The position numbers were made by a program, and so were the translations under genes. A model generated the notes under the pieces. That model was not told the origin of the DNA. It did no database searches and saw nothing but the letters and a program-made list of their open reading frames with translations. Shown here in pieces: positions 1 to 6,197 of a DNA stretch of 6,197 nt; position 1 is the first letter of the stretch, and every line of letters starts with the position of its first letter. The DNA is from an uncultured Acidimicrobiaceae bacterium (GTDB lineage Bacteria > Actinomycetota > Acidimicrobiia > Acidimicrobiales > MedAcidi-G1): positions 1 to 6,197 of the forward strand of contig CAJXIS010000140.1 of NCBI GenBank assembly GCA_913054115.1, written 5' to 3'.

Positions 1-991
1 CCAGGACCAGATGACCCGCTTCGTGCGCAACGACGACTACTGGAACGGCGACGTCTACCTCGACGCCGTCGAGTTCTACGTCTACACCGACTCCGAGATC
101 GCCGCCGACGCCATGGCGGTGGGCGACATCGATGTCCTGGGCACGACGAACGTCGATGCGATCCTGGCCCTGCGTGAGATCGACGGCCTCACGTTGATCG
201 AGGACGACTCCGGCGAAGAGGGGTTCGGCATTCTCAACACCTCCAAGGCGCCGTTCGACGACATCCGGGCCCGCAAGGCGCTGACCTACGCGACCGCCAG
301 ACAGGATTACCTGGACTTCATCGGTCAGGGCATCCTGCGACCGGCCGACACCTGGTTCGGGCCAGGACATCCGTACCACAATCCGGATGTCGTCCAGGAG
401 GCCGACTCGCCCGACCTGGCCACGCCGCTGGTCGACGAGTACTGCGCCGAGCTCCCCGACAACTGCACCGACGGCAGGATCAACATGGAGTTCCAGTTCT
501 CCGGGCCGTCGGTCATCCAGGAGCGCGTCTACGACATCCTCTCCGAGGGTTGGAGCGACCACTTCAACATCACCAAGGAGATGCTGCTCCAGGACGACCA
601 CATCACCCAGGTAGCGTTCGGCCTCTACGACTGGGTCACCTGGCGTCAGATGGGTGTCCAGGATCCCGACGTGGATGCGCTGTGGCTGCTCTGCGATGCC
701 ATCGGTGGCCTGTCGTTGAACTGGCCCCGCTACTGCGACCCGGCACGTGACGACCTCCTCTACGCACAACGTGCGAGTTCCGACGAGGCCGAGCGGGCCG
801 AGATCTGGAAGGAGGTGGTGGCGATGGTCAACCAGGACTACACCTACATCCTCTTCAACCACACCCTCTGGTCCAGCGCCTTCTCGTCGAGGGTCCAGAA
901 CATCTGCGGGCCCACATCGCCCGATGGCGTCACGCTGATGTGCACCGTCAACGGGGGCAACGGCGTCGGCTACCTCTGGATCGAGGAGTAG
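1..991 (+). CDS. ABC transporter solute-binding protein, peptide/nickel (SBP family 5) type, 5'-truncated
   Basis: This is the C-terminal part (329 residues) of the extracytoplasmic binding protein of a Dpp/Opp-type importer, which captures the solute and delivers it to the permeases. The frame is open to the window edge (first full codon at position 2). The ATG at 11 is internal, because the family motif FVRNDDYWNG, which normally lies mid-protein, begins only two residues after it. Family members are usually 500-600 residues, so the signal peptide and N-terminal lobe lie upstream. Numbering from the ATG at 11, residues 72-97 match the family pattern: an asparagine-containing strand, then PFDD, then an R-x-A-LTYA helix. 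Residues 264-290 are the usual C-terminal W-x-x-V through YILFNH stretch. Six cysteines are visible (145, 152, 228, 242, 299, 311). It is the first visible gene of the operon, 50 bases ahead of the permease gene. The family is clear; the substrate is unknown. Confidence 0.93.
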   Translation, partial: QDQMTRFVRNDDYWNGDVYLDAVEFYVYTDSEIAADAMAVGDIDVLGTTNVDAILALREIDGLTLIEDDSGEEGFGILNTSKAPFDDIRARKALTYATARQDYLDFIGQGILRPADTWFGPGHPYHNPDVVQEADSPDLATPLVDEYCAELPDNCTDGRINMEFQFSGPSVIQERVYDILSEGWSDHFNITKEMLLQDDHITQVAFGLYDWVTWRQMGVQDPDVDALWLLCDAIGGLSLNWPRYCDPARDDLLYAQRASSDEAERAEIWKEVVAMVNQDYTYILFNHTLWSSAFSSRVQNICGPTSPDGVTLMCTVNGGNGVGYLWIEE

Positions 992-1019
992 GGAGTAGCA
1001 GTACGAGACAGAACAGAAC

Positions 1020-1066
1020 GCCGGCCGCGAGGAACCAGTAGGTGATTCGGTTCCTCGCGCGCCGGC
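1020..1066 (+). promoter_or_regulatory. 17-bp hairpin enclosing the permease RBS and start codon
   Basis: Positions 1020-1036 are the reverse complement of 1049-1066 over 17 base pairs, the only imperfection being one unpaired C at 1060. The loop is 1037-1048 (12 bases). Pairing was followed base by base: 1036-1026 with 1049-1059, then 1025-1020 with 1061-1066. The stem contains the Shine-Dalgarno GAGGAA (1029-1034), and the loop contains the GTG start (1042-1044) of the downstream permease. The structure begins 28 bases after the binding-protein stop codon. Seen: the inverted repeat and its placement. Known: stem-loops after binding-protein genes in importer operons can stabilise the upstream mRNA and lower expression of downstream membrane genes. 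Inferred: this hairpin does that, or occludes ribosome binding. No U-tract follows it, so it is not a classical intrinsic terminator. Confidence 0.7.
1029..1034 (+). promoter_or_regulatory. Shine-Dalgarno site of the DppB-type permease
   Basis: GAGGAA lies 7 bases before the GTG at 1042. It fixes that start: an in-frame TAG sits at 1039-1041 immediately upstream, and no other ATG or GTG in frame occurs near the N-terminus. All six bases are paired in the 1020-1066 hairpin. Confidence 0.8.
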
Positions 1067-2049
1067 TGGTCGCCCTGTTCGCCGTCCTGCTGGCGGTCAC
1101 CGCCCTGGCATTCGGATCGCTCAACGTCCTGGGCGACCCCTTGTTCAACGTGGTGGGGTTCATCGCCTCGGTCGACTGCGACGCGGTGCTCGCCGGCGAG
1201 ATCGAGGACATCTCCGGCCAGACGGCCGGCGGACGCGGCGACTGCGAGGTCATCCAGGCGGCCAGGAAGGAACACCGCCTGGACCGTGCCCTGCCGGTCC
1301 GGTACGTCCTCTGGCTGGGGGACATCGTCCGGGGCGACTTCGGCACCTCGTTCAAGAACGAGATGCCGGTCCGACAGGTACTCGCCGACAAGCTCCCCAA
1401 GTCGATCCTGCTCATGACGGTGGCCGAGGTGATCGGCATCGTGATTGCGGTCCCCTGGGCGATCGTTGCGGCCTACCGGGCGAACCGTCGTTTCGACCGG
1501 GCTTCGACGGTGACCTCGTTCGGCCTGCTGGCGGTCCCGAACTTCGCCATGGGCATCATCCTCTTCTACTTCTTCGTCGTCCGATGGCAGATCTTTCCGA
1601 GCCGGTTCGAGGACACCGACCTGGCCGCACGGCTGAAGTCGATGGTGCTGCCGGGGTTGACACTCGGCCTGCCGTTGGCCGCCACCTACCAGAGGTTGCT
1701 GCGCACCGACCTCATCACGACGCTGCAGGAGGACTTCATCCAGATGGCCAGGGCCAAGGGCATGACCGACCGCTGGGTGATGTTCCGGCATGCGCTGCGC
1801 CCTTCCCTGTTCTCCCTGGTCACCGTGTTCGGCATCAGCACCGCCGGCCTCATCGGCGGTGCGCTGGTGGTGGAGCAGATCTTCTCGATACCGGGCATCG
1901 GACGGGCTGTGGTCGAGGCGGTCATCCGCGACGACTTCCCGATCGTGCTCGGATCCGTCGTGGTCATCGCCACAGGCTTCGTGGTGATCAACTTCTTCGT
2001 CGACATCATCTACTCGTTGATCGACCCGCGGGTGCGCCGCGATGACTGA
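1042..2049 (+). CDS. ABC transporter permease, DppB/OppB type
   Basis: This 335-residue integral membrane protein is one half of the translocation channel of a peptide/nickel-family importer. It begins at GTG with MIRFLARRL, the usual DppB N-terminus. The first membrane segment is about residues 9-30, followed by a large external loop (about 31-120) holding the family motifs LPVRYVLWL (84-92) and GDFGTSF (98-104). Further hydrophobic segments lie near 121-145, 157-181, 200-217, 256-280 and 300-325. The cytoplasmic EAA loop that docks on the ATPase is at about 230-255 (DFIQMARAKG, then RHALRPS). GALVVEQIFSIPGIG (273-287) is also typical. The external loop carries an insert at about 41-72 with two cysteines (C46, C68), which I do not recognise as standard. 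The stop overlaps the next gene by 8 bases, indicating coupled translation. The cargo cannot be inferred. Confidence 0.96.
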   Translation: MIRFLARRLVALFAVLLAVTALAFGSLNVLGDPLFNVVGFIASVDCDAVLAGEIEDISGQTAGGRGDCEVIQAARKEHRLDRALPVRYVLWLGDIVRGDFGTSFKNEMPVRQVLADKLPKSILLMTVAEVIGIVIAVPWAIVAAYRANRRFDRASTVTSFGLLAVPNFAMGIILFYFFVVRWQIFPSRFEDTDLAARLKSMVLPGLTLGLPLAATYQRLLRTDLITTLQEDFIQMARAKGMTDRWVMFRHALRPSLFSLVTVFGISTAGLIGGALVVEQIFSIPGIGRAVVEAVIRDDFPIVLGSVVVIATGFVVINFFVDIIYSLIDPRVRRDD

Positions 2050-2932
2050 GCCTGATCCAGATTTTGGCACAATGACGCGTACGGCGTCCGATGCGGTGAT
2101 CGACACCACGACGCGCCGCCGCCTGGGATTCGGCTTCTGGGTGTCGGTCGGTTGGCTGTTCCTGATCATCGGTGTCGCGGTCCTGGCGCCCTGGCTGCCG
2201 ATCGCCGATCCGAACGAGACCGGCTACGGCGGTCGCCTCGACGGACCCGGCTGGGCGGCCTGGTTCGGGACCGACACCAACGGCCGCGACATGTTCTCCA
2301 GGACGATCTGGGGTGCCCGGGTGTCGCTCACCGTGGGATTCATCGCCATCGTGGACGGGATCCTCATCGGGGGAACGCTCGGCCTCATCGCCGGCTACTT
2401 CCGGGGCGCCGCCGACCGGGTCATCTCGTTCGTCTTCTTCGCCCTGCTGTCGTTCCCCGGCCTGGTGCTGGCGCTGCTGATCATCGCCAGCCTGGGCAGC
2501 AGCCTCATGGTGGTGTCGATGACGCTGGGCATCCTGTCGATCGCCCCCGTCGGACGCCTGGCCAGGGCAGCCACCCTCACCTTCGCCGAGCGCGAGTTCG
2601 TCCAGGCGGCCCGGGTGCTCGGGTCGACGCATCGTCGGATCATGGTGCGCGAGCTGCTGCCGAACGTGATGATCCCCATGAGCGCACTGGCCCTGCTCGG
2701 CATGGCCATCACCATCGTCGCCGAGGGCGGACTGGCTTTCCTGGGCCTCTCGGTCTCCGACGGGTTCTCCTGGGGGAAGATGATCCTGCTCGGATCATCC
2801 CCCCGCACGCTGCGGAACGGACCGTGGGTGGCGATGATGCCCATCGGCGCCATGTTCCTCACCGTCCTCGCCCTCAACTTCGCCGGCGATCGCCTCCGCC
2901 AGTACCTCGACGTCCGAGAGCTGGCGTTTTGA
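2042..2932 (+). CDS. ABC transporter permease, DppC/OppC type
   Basis: This 296-residue protein is the second channel subunit, pairing with the DppB-type permease upstream. After a polar cytoplasmic N-terminus there is an OppC-type first membrane segment (about 32-52). The family signature FGTDTNGRDMFSR (75-87) and WGARVSL (90-96) follow. Other hydrophobic segments lie near 97-120, 127-150, 153-172, 209-232 and 263-281. The EAA coupling loop is REFVQAARVLGS through RELLPN (184-208), followed by GLAFLGLSV (230-238). The ATG at 2042 overlaps the preceding gene by 8 bases and lacks a good Shine-Dalgarno, so its translation probably depends on ribosomes finishing the upstream permease. An ATG at 2072 (residue 11) is an alternative start, also without a clear ribosome site. 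Length and motifs are ordinary for the family. Confidence 0.95.
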   Translation: MTEPDPDFGTMTRTASDAVIDTTTRRRLGFGFWVSVGWLFLIIGVAVLAPWLPIADPNETGYGGRLDGPGWAAWFGTDTNGRDMFSRTIWGARVSLTVGFIAIVDGILIGGTLGLIAGYFRGAADRVISFVFFALLSFPGLVLALLIIASLGSSLMVVSMTLGILSIAPVGRLARAATLTFAEREFVQAARVLGSTHRRIMVRELLPNVMIPMSALALLGMAITIVAEGGLAFLGLSVSDGFSWGKMILLGSSPRTLRNGPWVAMMPIGAMFLTVLALNFAGDRLRQYLDVRELAF

Positions 2933-4047
2933 TGGGAGACCAGTCGATGAACGGCACCGTGAACGGGCAGCCGCTGCTCTCGGTTACCGACCTGCGCGTG
3001 GGGTTTGCCACCCAGCGGGGGCTCGTGCGTGCCGTCGACGGCGTGTCGTTCGACCTGTTCGCCGGCAAGACCCTGGGGATCGTCGGCGAATCGGGCTCCG
3101 GCAAGTCGGTGACCGCCAAGACGCTGATGAACCTGCTGCCCTCCTACGCACGTGTGGAGGGCTCGGTCATGTTCGACGGACGGGATGTCCGCGAACTGGC
3201 GGCACAGAAGGAGAAGCACTTCTGGGGGGTCGAGATGACGATGATCTTCCAGGACCCCATGACGTCCCTGAACCCCGTCAAGAAGGTGGGCGAGCAGATC
3301 GCCGAGTCGCTGCGGGTGCACCTCGGACGCAGTCGGAAGGAGGCCCGCGACGAGGCCGGCGACCTGCTCGAGACGGTCGGTATCCCCGAGGCCCGGAAGC
3401 GGTTGAGCCAGTACCCCCACGAACTCTCGGGCGGCCTGCGCCAGCGTGTGGTGATCGCCATGGCGCTGGCCTGTTCGCCCCGGCTGCTGATCGCCGACGA
3501 GCCGACCACCGCCCTCGATGTGACCGTCCAGAAGCACATCCTCGACCTGCTCGACGAACTCCGCGAGGAGCGGGGCATGGCGATGATCCTCATCACCCAC
3601 GACCTCGGCGTGGTCAAGGGCCGGACCGACGACATCATGGTCATGTACGCCGGGCGCACCATGGAGCAGGCCGACACCGCAACGCTGTTCTCGACAATGC
3701 GCCACCCCTACACCGAGGCGCTGCTCGAGACCATTCCCCGGATCGACATGCCGAGCCACACGAGGCTCGTTCCGATCCCCGGCCGTCCCCCCGACCTGAT
3801 CGACATCGCGCCGGGCTGTCCGTTCGCCCCGAGGTGCCGCTACAGCGTGGATGCGTGCGTCGTCGAGTGCCCCAGCCTCGAGGGCCACGGCACCGCCCAC
3901 GTCTGTGCCTGCCATAAGCCGGTCGGTACCGAAGCCGGGATCGCGGCTCGTGCCGCCAACGAACAGCAGGGAACCACACCGACAGGTCTGGACATGGGGC
4001 TCTTCGAGGGTGCCGGTAGCCGGTCGGGCACGGGAGCAGGGAACTAG
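2932..4047 (+). CDS. ABC transporter ATP-binding protein, DppD/OppD type
   Basis: This 371-residue cytoplasmic ATPase is one half of the motor that drives the importer. Motifs in order: Walker A GESGSGKS (52-59), Q-loop FQDP (Q107), signature LSGGLRQR (165-172), Walker B LLIADEP (185-191, catalytic E190), D-loop TALD (193-196) and switch H223. The C-terminal oligopeptide-transporter domain starts at RHPYTEALL (257-265) and carries the CPFAPRC motif (296-302) plus C309, C313, C325 and C327. In relatives, four cysteines of this region bind an iron-sulfur cluster. After about residue 330 comes a polar, Gly/Thr/Ala-rich tail of some 40 residues that looks disordered. The ATG at 2932 shares one base with the preceding stop. 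ATG 2947, five codons in, has a better Shine-Dalgarno and may be the true start. The open frame continues far upstream across the permease gene, but that part is not coding. Confidence 0.95.
   Translation: MGDQSMNGTVNGQPLLSVTDLRVGFATQRGLVRAVDGVSFDLFAGKTLGIVGESGSGKSVTAKTLMNLLPSYARVEGSVMFDGRDVRELAAQKEKHFWGVEMTMIFQDPMTSLNPVKKVGEQIAESLRVHLGRSRKEARDEAGDLLETVGIPEARKRLSQYPHELSGGLRQRVVIAMALACSPRLLIADEPTTALDVTVQKHILDLLDELREERGMAMILITHDLGVVKGRTDDIMVMYAGRTMEQADTATLFSTMRHPYTEALLETIPRIDMPSHTRLVPIPGRPPDLIDIAPGCPFAPRCRYSVDACVVECPSLEGHGTAHVCACHKPVGTEAGIAARAANEQQGTTPTGLDMGLFEGAGSRSGTGAGN
2934..2938 (+). promoter_or_regulatory. Shine-Dalgarno-like GGGAG favouring the second ATG of the DppD-type gene
   Basis: GGGAG ends 8 bases before the ATG at 2947, a good spacing. 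It overlaps the first ATG (2932), whose own upstream candidate, GAGAG at 2916-2920, is 11 bases away. The choice of start changes the protein by only five residues (MGDQS). Confidence 0.45.
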
Positions 4048-5057
4048 TGGCTGGCAGCGGCACGATCCAGTTGCGCGATGACGACGACATCGTCCTGCGC
4101 GTCGAGAACCTCGTCGTCGAGTTCCCGGTCGGCCGCCACCAGGTGGTGCACGCCGTGTCGGACCTCAGCTTCGACGTGCGGCGTGGCGAGACGCTCGGGA
4201 TCGTCGGCGAGTCGGGCTGCGGCAAGTCCACCACCGCCCGCGCGATCGTGCAGATTCCCCGACCGACGTCAGGGACCGTCGTGCTCGATCCCGGCAGCGA
4301 CCGTGAGGCGGAACTCACGGCCCTTCACGGCGAGTCGTTGCGCGAAGTGCGCCCCCGTCTGCAGATGATCTTCCAGGACCCCATCTCCTCGCTGAACCCC
4401 CGGCGCTTCGTGCGCGACATCGTGGCCGAGGGCCTCGCCATCTGGCAGAAGGACCACAGCGGGCCGCACTCCCAGGCCAGGATCGATGAGGTCCTCGAAG
4501 CGGTGGGGATCGATCCTGAGGTGGCCGCCACCCGGCGTCCGCACGAGTTCTCCGGCGGCCAGTGCCAGCGAATCTCCATCGCCAGGGCGGTCGCCCTCGA
4601 TCCCGAGATCCTCGTCTGCGACGAGCCGGTCTCGGCGCTGGACGTCTCGGTCCAGGCCCAGATCCTCAACATCCTCGAGGACATGAAGCAGCGCTACGGC
4701 CTGACGCTGTTGTTCATCAGCCACGACCTGTCGGTGGTGCGCAACGTGAGCGACCGTGTCGTCGTCATGTACCTCGGCAAGATCTGTGAGATCGGGGCCG
4801 CCGACACGCTGTACTCGTCGCCGGCCCACCCCTACACGAGGGTGCTGCTGGCCTCTGCGCCCGAGCCGGCCCCCACGGTCGATCCCTCCGATGCGGCGAT
4901 CGGCGACGAGATTCCGTCACCGATCAACCCCCCGTCCGGCTGCCGGTTCCGGACCCGTGGTCCGAGGGCCACGGACCTGTGCGCCGCCGAGGAGCCGCAG
5001 GTTCAGCAGCTGGGCGAGGACCACTTCGTCGCCTGCCATTTTCCCACGCTCGGCTAG
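4047..5057 (+). CDS. ABC transporter ATP-binding protein, DppF/OppF type
   Basis: This 336-residue protein is the second ATPase of the importer, expected to dimerise with the DppD-type subunit beneath the two permeases. Motifs: Walker A GESGCGKS (54-61), Q-loop FQDP (Q110), signature FSGGQCQR (168-175), Walker B ILVCDEP (188-194, catalytic E193), D-loop SALD (196-199) and switch H226. All catalytic residues are present. The C-terminal oligopeptide-transporter region begins at AHPYTRVLL (260-268). Its cysteine motif is incomplete: C299, C312 and C330 are there, but the position expected to be the second cysteine is G305 (codon GGT, 4959-4961). The GTG start shares one base with the upstream TAG. 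AGGGA at 4038-4042 and GGGAG at 4032-4036 are possible ribosome sites, with spacings of 4 and 10 bases. This is the last gene of the operon. Confidence 0.95.
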   Translation: MAGSGTIQLRDDDDIVLRVENLVVEFPVGRHQVVHAVSDLSFDVRRGETLGIVGESGCGKSTTARAIVQIPRPTSGTVVLDPGSDREAELTALHGESLREVRPRLQMIFQDPISSLNPRRFVRDIVAEGLAIWQKDHSGPHSQARIDEVLEAVGIDPEVAATRRPHEFSGGQCQRISIARAVALDPEILVCDEPVSALDVSVQAQILNILEDMKQRYGLTLLFISHDLSVVRNVSDRVVVMYLGKICEIGAADTLYSSPAHPYTRVLLASAPEPAPTVDPSDAAIGDEIPSPINPPSGCRFRTRGPRATDLCAAEEPQVQQLGEDHFVACHFPTLG

Positions 5058-5101
5058 CAGGGCACTGACGAGGGACCCCTGTAGGGGGGGTGGGTGAAGC
5101 T
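5058..5101. terminator. Convergent intergenic gap with weak hairpin potential
   Basis: These 44 bases separate two genes that run toward each other, so transcription from both sides should end here or nearby. Two short, mutually exclusive stems are possible: CAGGG (5058-5062) with CCCTG (5077-5081), and CCCC (5076-5079) with GGGG (5084-5087) around a TGTA loop. There is a run of seven G at 5084-5090 but no T-tract on either strand, so a classical intrinsic terminator is not supported. The terminator call rests mainly on gene arrangement. Confidence 0.25.
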
Positions 5102-6197
5102 CTACCCGATCTCAGCCAGCAACGCGTCCTCGTACGCCCAGTCGAAGTCGCGGCCGCCGGTGGCGACGTGCCAGGCGTGGGTGTGGGCGACCATCGAGGC
5201 CAGGTCGTGCTGCGGCTCCCAGCCTGTGTCGCGGCGCAGGGCGTCGATCGAGAAGACCACGTTGCGGTTCCAGCGGTGGATGTTGGGTGCCAGGCGGGGG
5301 ATCACCGTGGCGAACCGGAACCGGTGCCGGATGGCGGCCTGACGGCGCCGGGCCTCCTCGCTCGTTCGGATGTCGATGTTCGGACGCGATGCGCCGGACC
5401 CCCTGGCAGCTTCGCCTTCTGGGTTGATCTCGATGTTCCCGTCCCAGAAATCGTCCATGAAGCCATGGGGGACGAGCCGGATGTCGGGTTCGACGCCGAG
5501 GACCTCGGCGGTCGTGCGGACGTAGCCGAGGTCGGTGTGGAAGTTGCGGCCGGTCAGGTTGTAGCGGTTGCCGATGGTGCGCTCCTCCTGCATCAGCGCC
5601 ACGAGTGCACGGGCCTGGTCGTCGACGTGGCCGACCTGGCCGAGGGTCATCCCGTCGCCGGGGACGAGGATCGGCCGTCCGGCCTCGAGGCGGGCGAACA
5701 TGCGCTGTTCGCGGTCGGGGATGATGTTGCGCGGCCCGTAGACCATCGAGAAGGCGGCGATGGTGGCGGGGAAGCCCCGCTCGGCGTGCGCCCCCCACAG
5801 CAGGTCCTCGCAGAGCAGCTTGTGGAGGCCGTACTCGATCTGGGTGTCGCCCCGCTCGACCGGGTGCTCCTCGGTGATGGGGAGCAGGTCGGCGGCCCCG
5901 TAGATCACGGTCGAGCTGGCGAAGACGTAGTGGCCGACCCTGCCGTCGAGGAGGTCGACCATGAGCGCCACGTCCTCGGGGTGGTAGGCGGTCATGTCCT
6001 GGACGACGTCGAATTCGAGCCCGGTCAGTGCCTCGCGGACCTGGTCGTGGTCGGAGCGGTCGGCGGTGACGCGGTGGATGCCGTCGGGGAGCGGCGCCTC
6101 GGTCCTGCCGCGGTTGCAGATCGTGACGTCGTGCCCGCAGCGCACGAGTTCGTGGACGAGGGCCAGGCCGTTGAACTGGGTGCCGCCCATGACGAGC
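5102..6197 (-). CDS. NAD(P)-dependent epimerase/dehydratase family protein (extended SDR), 5'-truncated
   Basis: This is an SDR-fold oxidoreductase with a Rossmann nucleotide-binding domain, probably acting on a nucleotide sugar or similar substrate. From the ATG at 6190 there are 362 residues, but the frame stays open to the edge and the two preceding codons read L-V. Together they give LVMGGTQFNG, the first beta strand and glycine loop, so the real start lies a few codons outside the window. Numbering from that Met: glycine loop 2-8, with Gln where classical SDRs have the middle Gly, as in GGTRFIG-type relatives; NRG (26-28) after the second strand; ASSTVIYG (91-98) with the catalytic Ser/Thr; YGLHK (Y120, K124) completing the YxxxK pair; VYGPRN (150-155); and a C-terminal substrate region ending in SIDALRRDTGW (314-324). 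It resembles the CSP41-like bacterial epimerase group, but the substrate is unknown. It converges on the transporter operon with no visible functional tie. Confidence 0.9.
   Translation of the reverse strand, partial: LVMGGTQFNGLALVHELVRCGHDVTICNRGRTEAPLPDGIHRVTADRSDHDQVREALTGLEFDVVQDMTAYHPEDVALMVDLLDGRVGHYVFASSTVIYGAADLLPITEEHPVERGDTQIEYGLHKLLCEDLLWGAHAERGFPATIAAFSMVYGPRNIIPDREQRMFARLEAGRPILVPGDGMTLGQVGHVDDQARALVALMQEERTIGNRYNLTGRNFHTDLGYVRTTAEVLGVEPDIRLVPHGFMDDFWDGNIEINPEGEAARGSGASRPNIDIRTSEEARRRQAAIRHRFRFATVIPRLAPNIHRWNRNVVFSIDALRRDTGWEPQHDLASMVAHTHAWHVATGGRDFDWAYEDALLAEIG

Noticed and set aside
985..998. Tandem GGAGTAG repeat at the binding-protein stop codon
   Set aside because: Only two 7-base copies and no associated element; the second TAG is out of frame with the first. 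Too short to interpret.
1020..1066. Reading the 1020-1066 hairpin as an intrinsic terminator
   Set aside because: No T-tract follows the right arm, and the arm itself encodes permease residues, so a structure acting on translation or RNA stability is more likely.
970..2169. 399-codon open frame on the minus strand opposite the DppB-type permease
   Set aside because: It is Asp/His/Arg/Gln-rich low-complexity sequence without a domain pattern, typical of the antisense of a hydrophobic GC-rich gene.
2152..2931. Long open frame running upstream of the DppD-type gene, antiparallel to nothing but overlapping the DppC-type permease
   Set aside because: Its translation is Arg/Pro/His-rich with no membrane or domain pattern, whereas the overlapping frame encodes a clear OppC-type permease. 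It is an open frame produced by high GC content; coding begins at 2932 or 2947.
2395..3915. 506-codon open frame on the minus strand opposite the permease and ATPase genes
   Set aside because: Composition is that of a GC-rich shadow frame and no motif is recognisable. The plus strand carries complete Walker, signature and EAA motifs.
4010..4031. Possible 5-bp hairpin GTGCC/GGCAC before the DppF-type start
   Set aside because: The stem is short, lies within the coding tail of the DppD-type gene, and is of a kind expected often by chance at this GC content.
3241..4384. Identical 20-base stretches at 3241-3260 and 4365-4384
   Set aside because: Both encode the conserved MIFQDP Q-loop of the two paralogous ATPases. 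Shared protein sequence and codon bias explain the identity; it is not a mobile or recombination repeat.
5102..6197. Treating the epimerase as part of the transporter system
   Set aside because: It is on the opposite strand, converges on the operon rather than sharing a promoter, and no known pathway link is visible.

Overview
The window is GC-rich DNA (roughly two thirds G+C by eye) with third codon positions dominated by G or C and GTG starts at two of four visible starts. Together with the style of the encoded proteins this suggests a high-GC actinobacterium, possibly an environmental Acidimicrobiia-like lineage. That placement is inference; there is no rRNA or marker gene here to settle it.

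Positions 1-5057 (plus strand) hold one complete-looking peptide/nickel-type (Dpp/Opp family) ABC importer operon, cut at its 5' end: the C-terminal part of the extracytoplasmic solute-binding protein (1-991), the DppB-type permease (1042-2049), the DppC-type permease (2042-2932), the DppD-type ATPase (2932-4047) and the DppF-type ATPase (4047-5057). The last four genes are joined by 8-, 1- and 1-base overlaps, so they are very probably one transcript with coupled translation. The binding protein would capture the solute outside the membrane, the two permeases form the channel, and the two ATPases form the cytoplasmic motor. The substrate cannot be read from the sequence; di/oligopeptides are the usual cargo, but nickel, glycans and other solutes are also carried by this family.

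A 44-base gap at 5058-5101 separates the operon from a convergent gene on the minus strand (5102-6197), an extended short-chain dehydrogenase/reductase (NAD-dependent epimerase/dehydratase family). Its 5' end is outside the window. Nothing links it functionally to the transporter.

The most interesting signal is not a gene. A near-perfect 17-base-pair inverted repeat at 1020-1066 spans the binding-protein/permease junction. It puts the only plausible Shine-Dalgarno sequence of the first permease inside the stem and its GTG start codon in the loop. It may repress permease translation, protect the binding-protein mRNA, or both. Secondary oddities are a lost cysteine in the C-terminal Cys motif of the DppF-type ATPase and a two-cysteine insert in the first external loop of the DppB-type permease. 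I see no CRISPR array, mobile element, tRNA or rRNA, and no evidence of a wholly new system.
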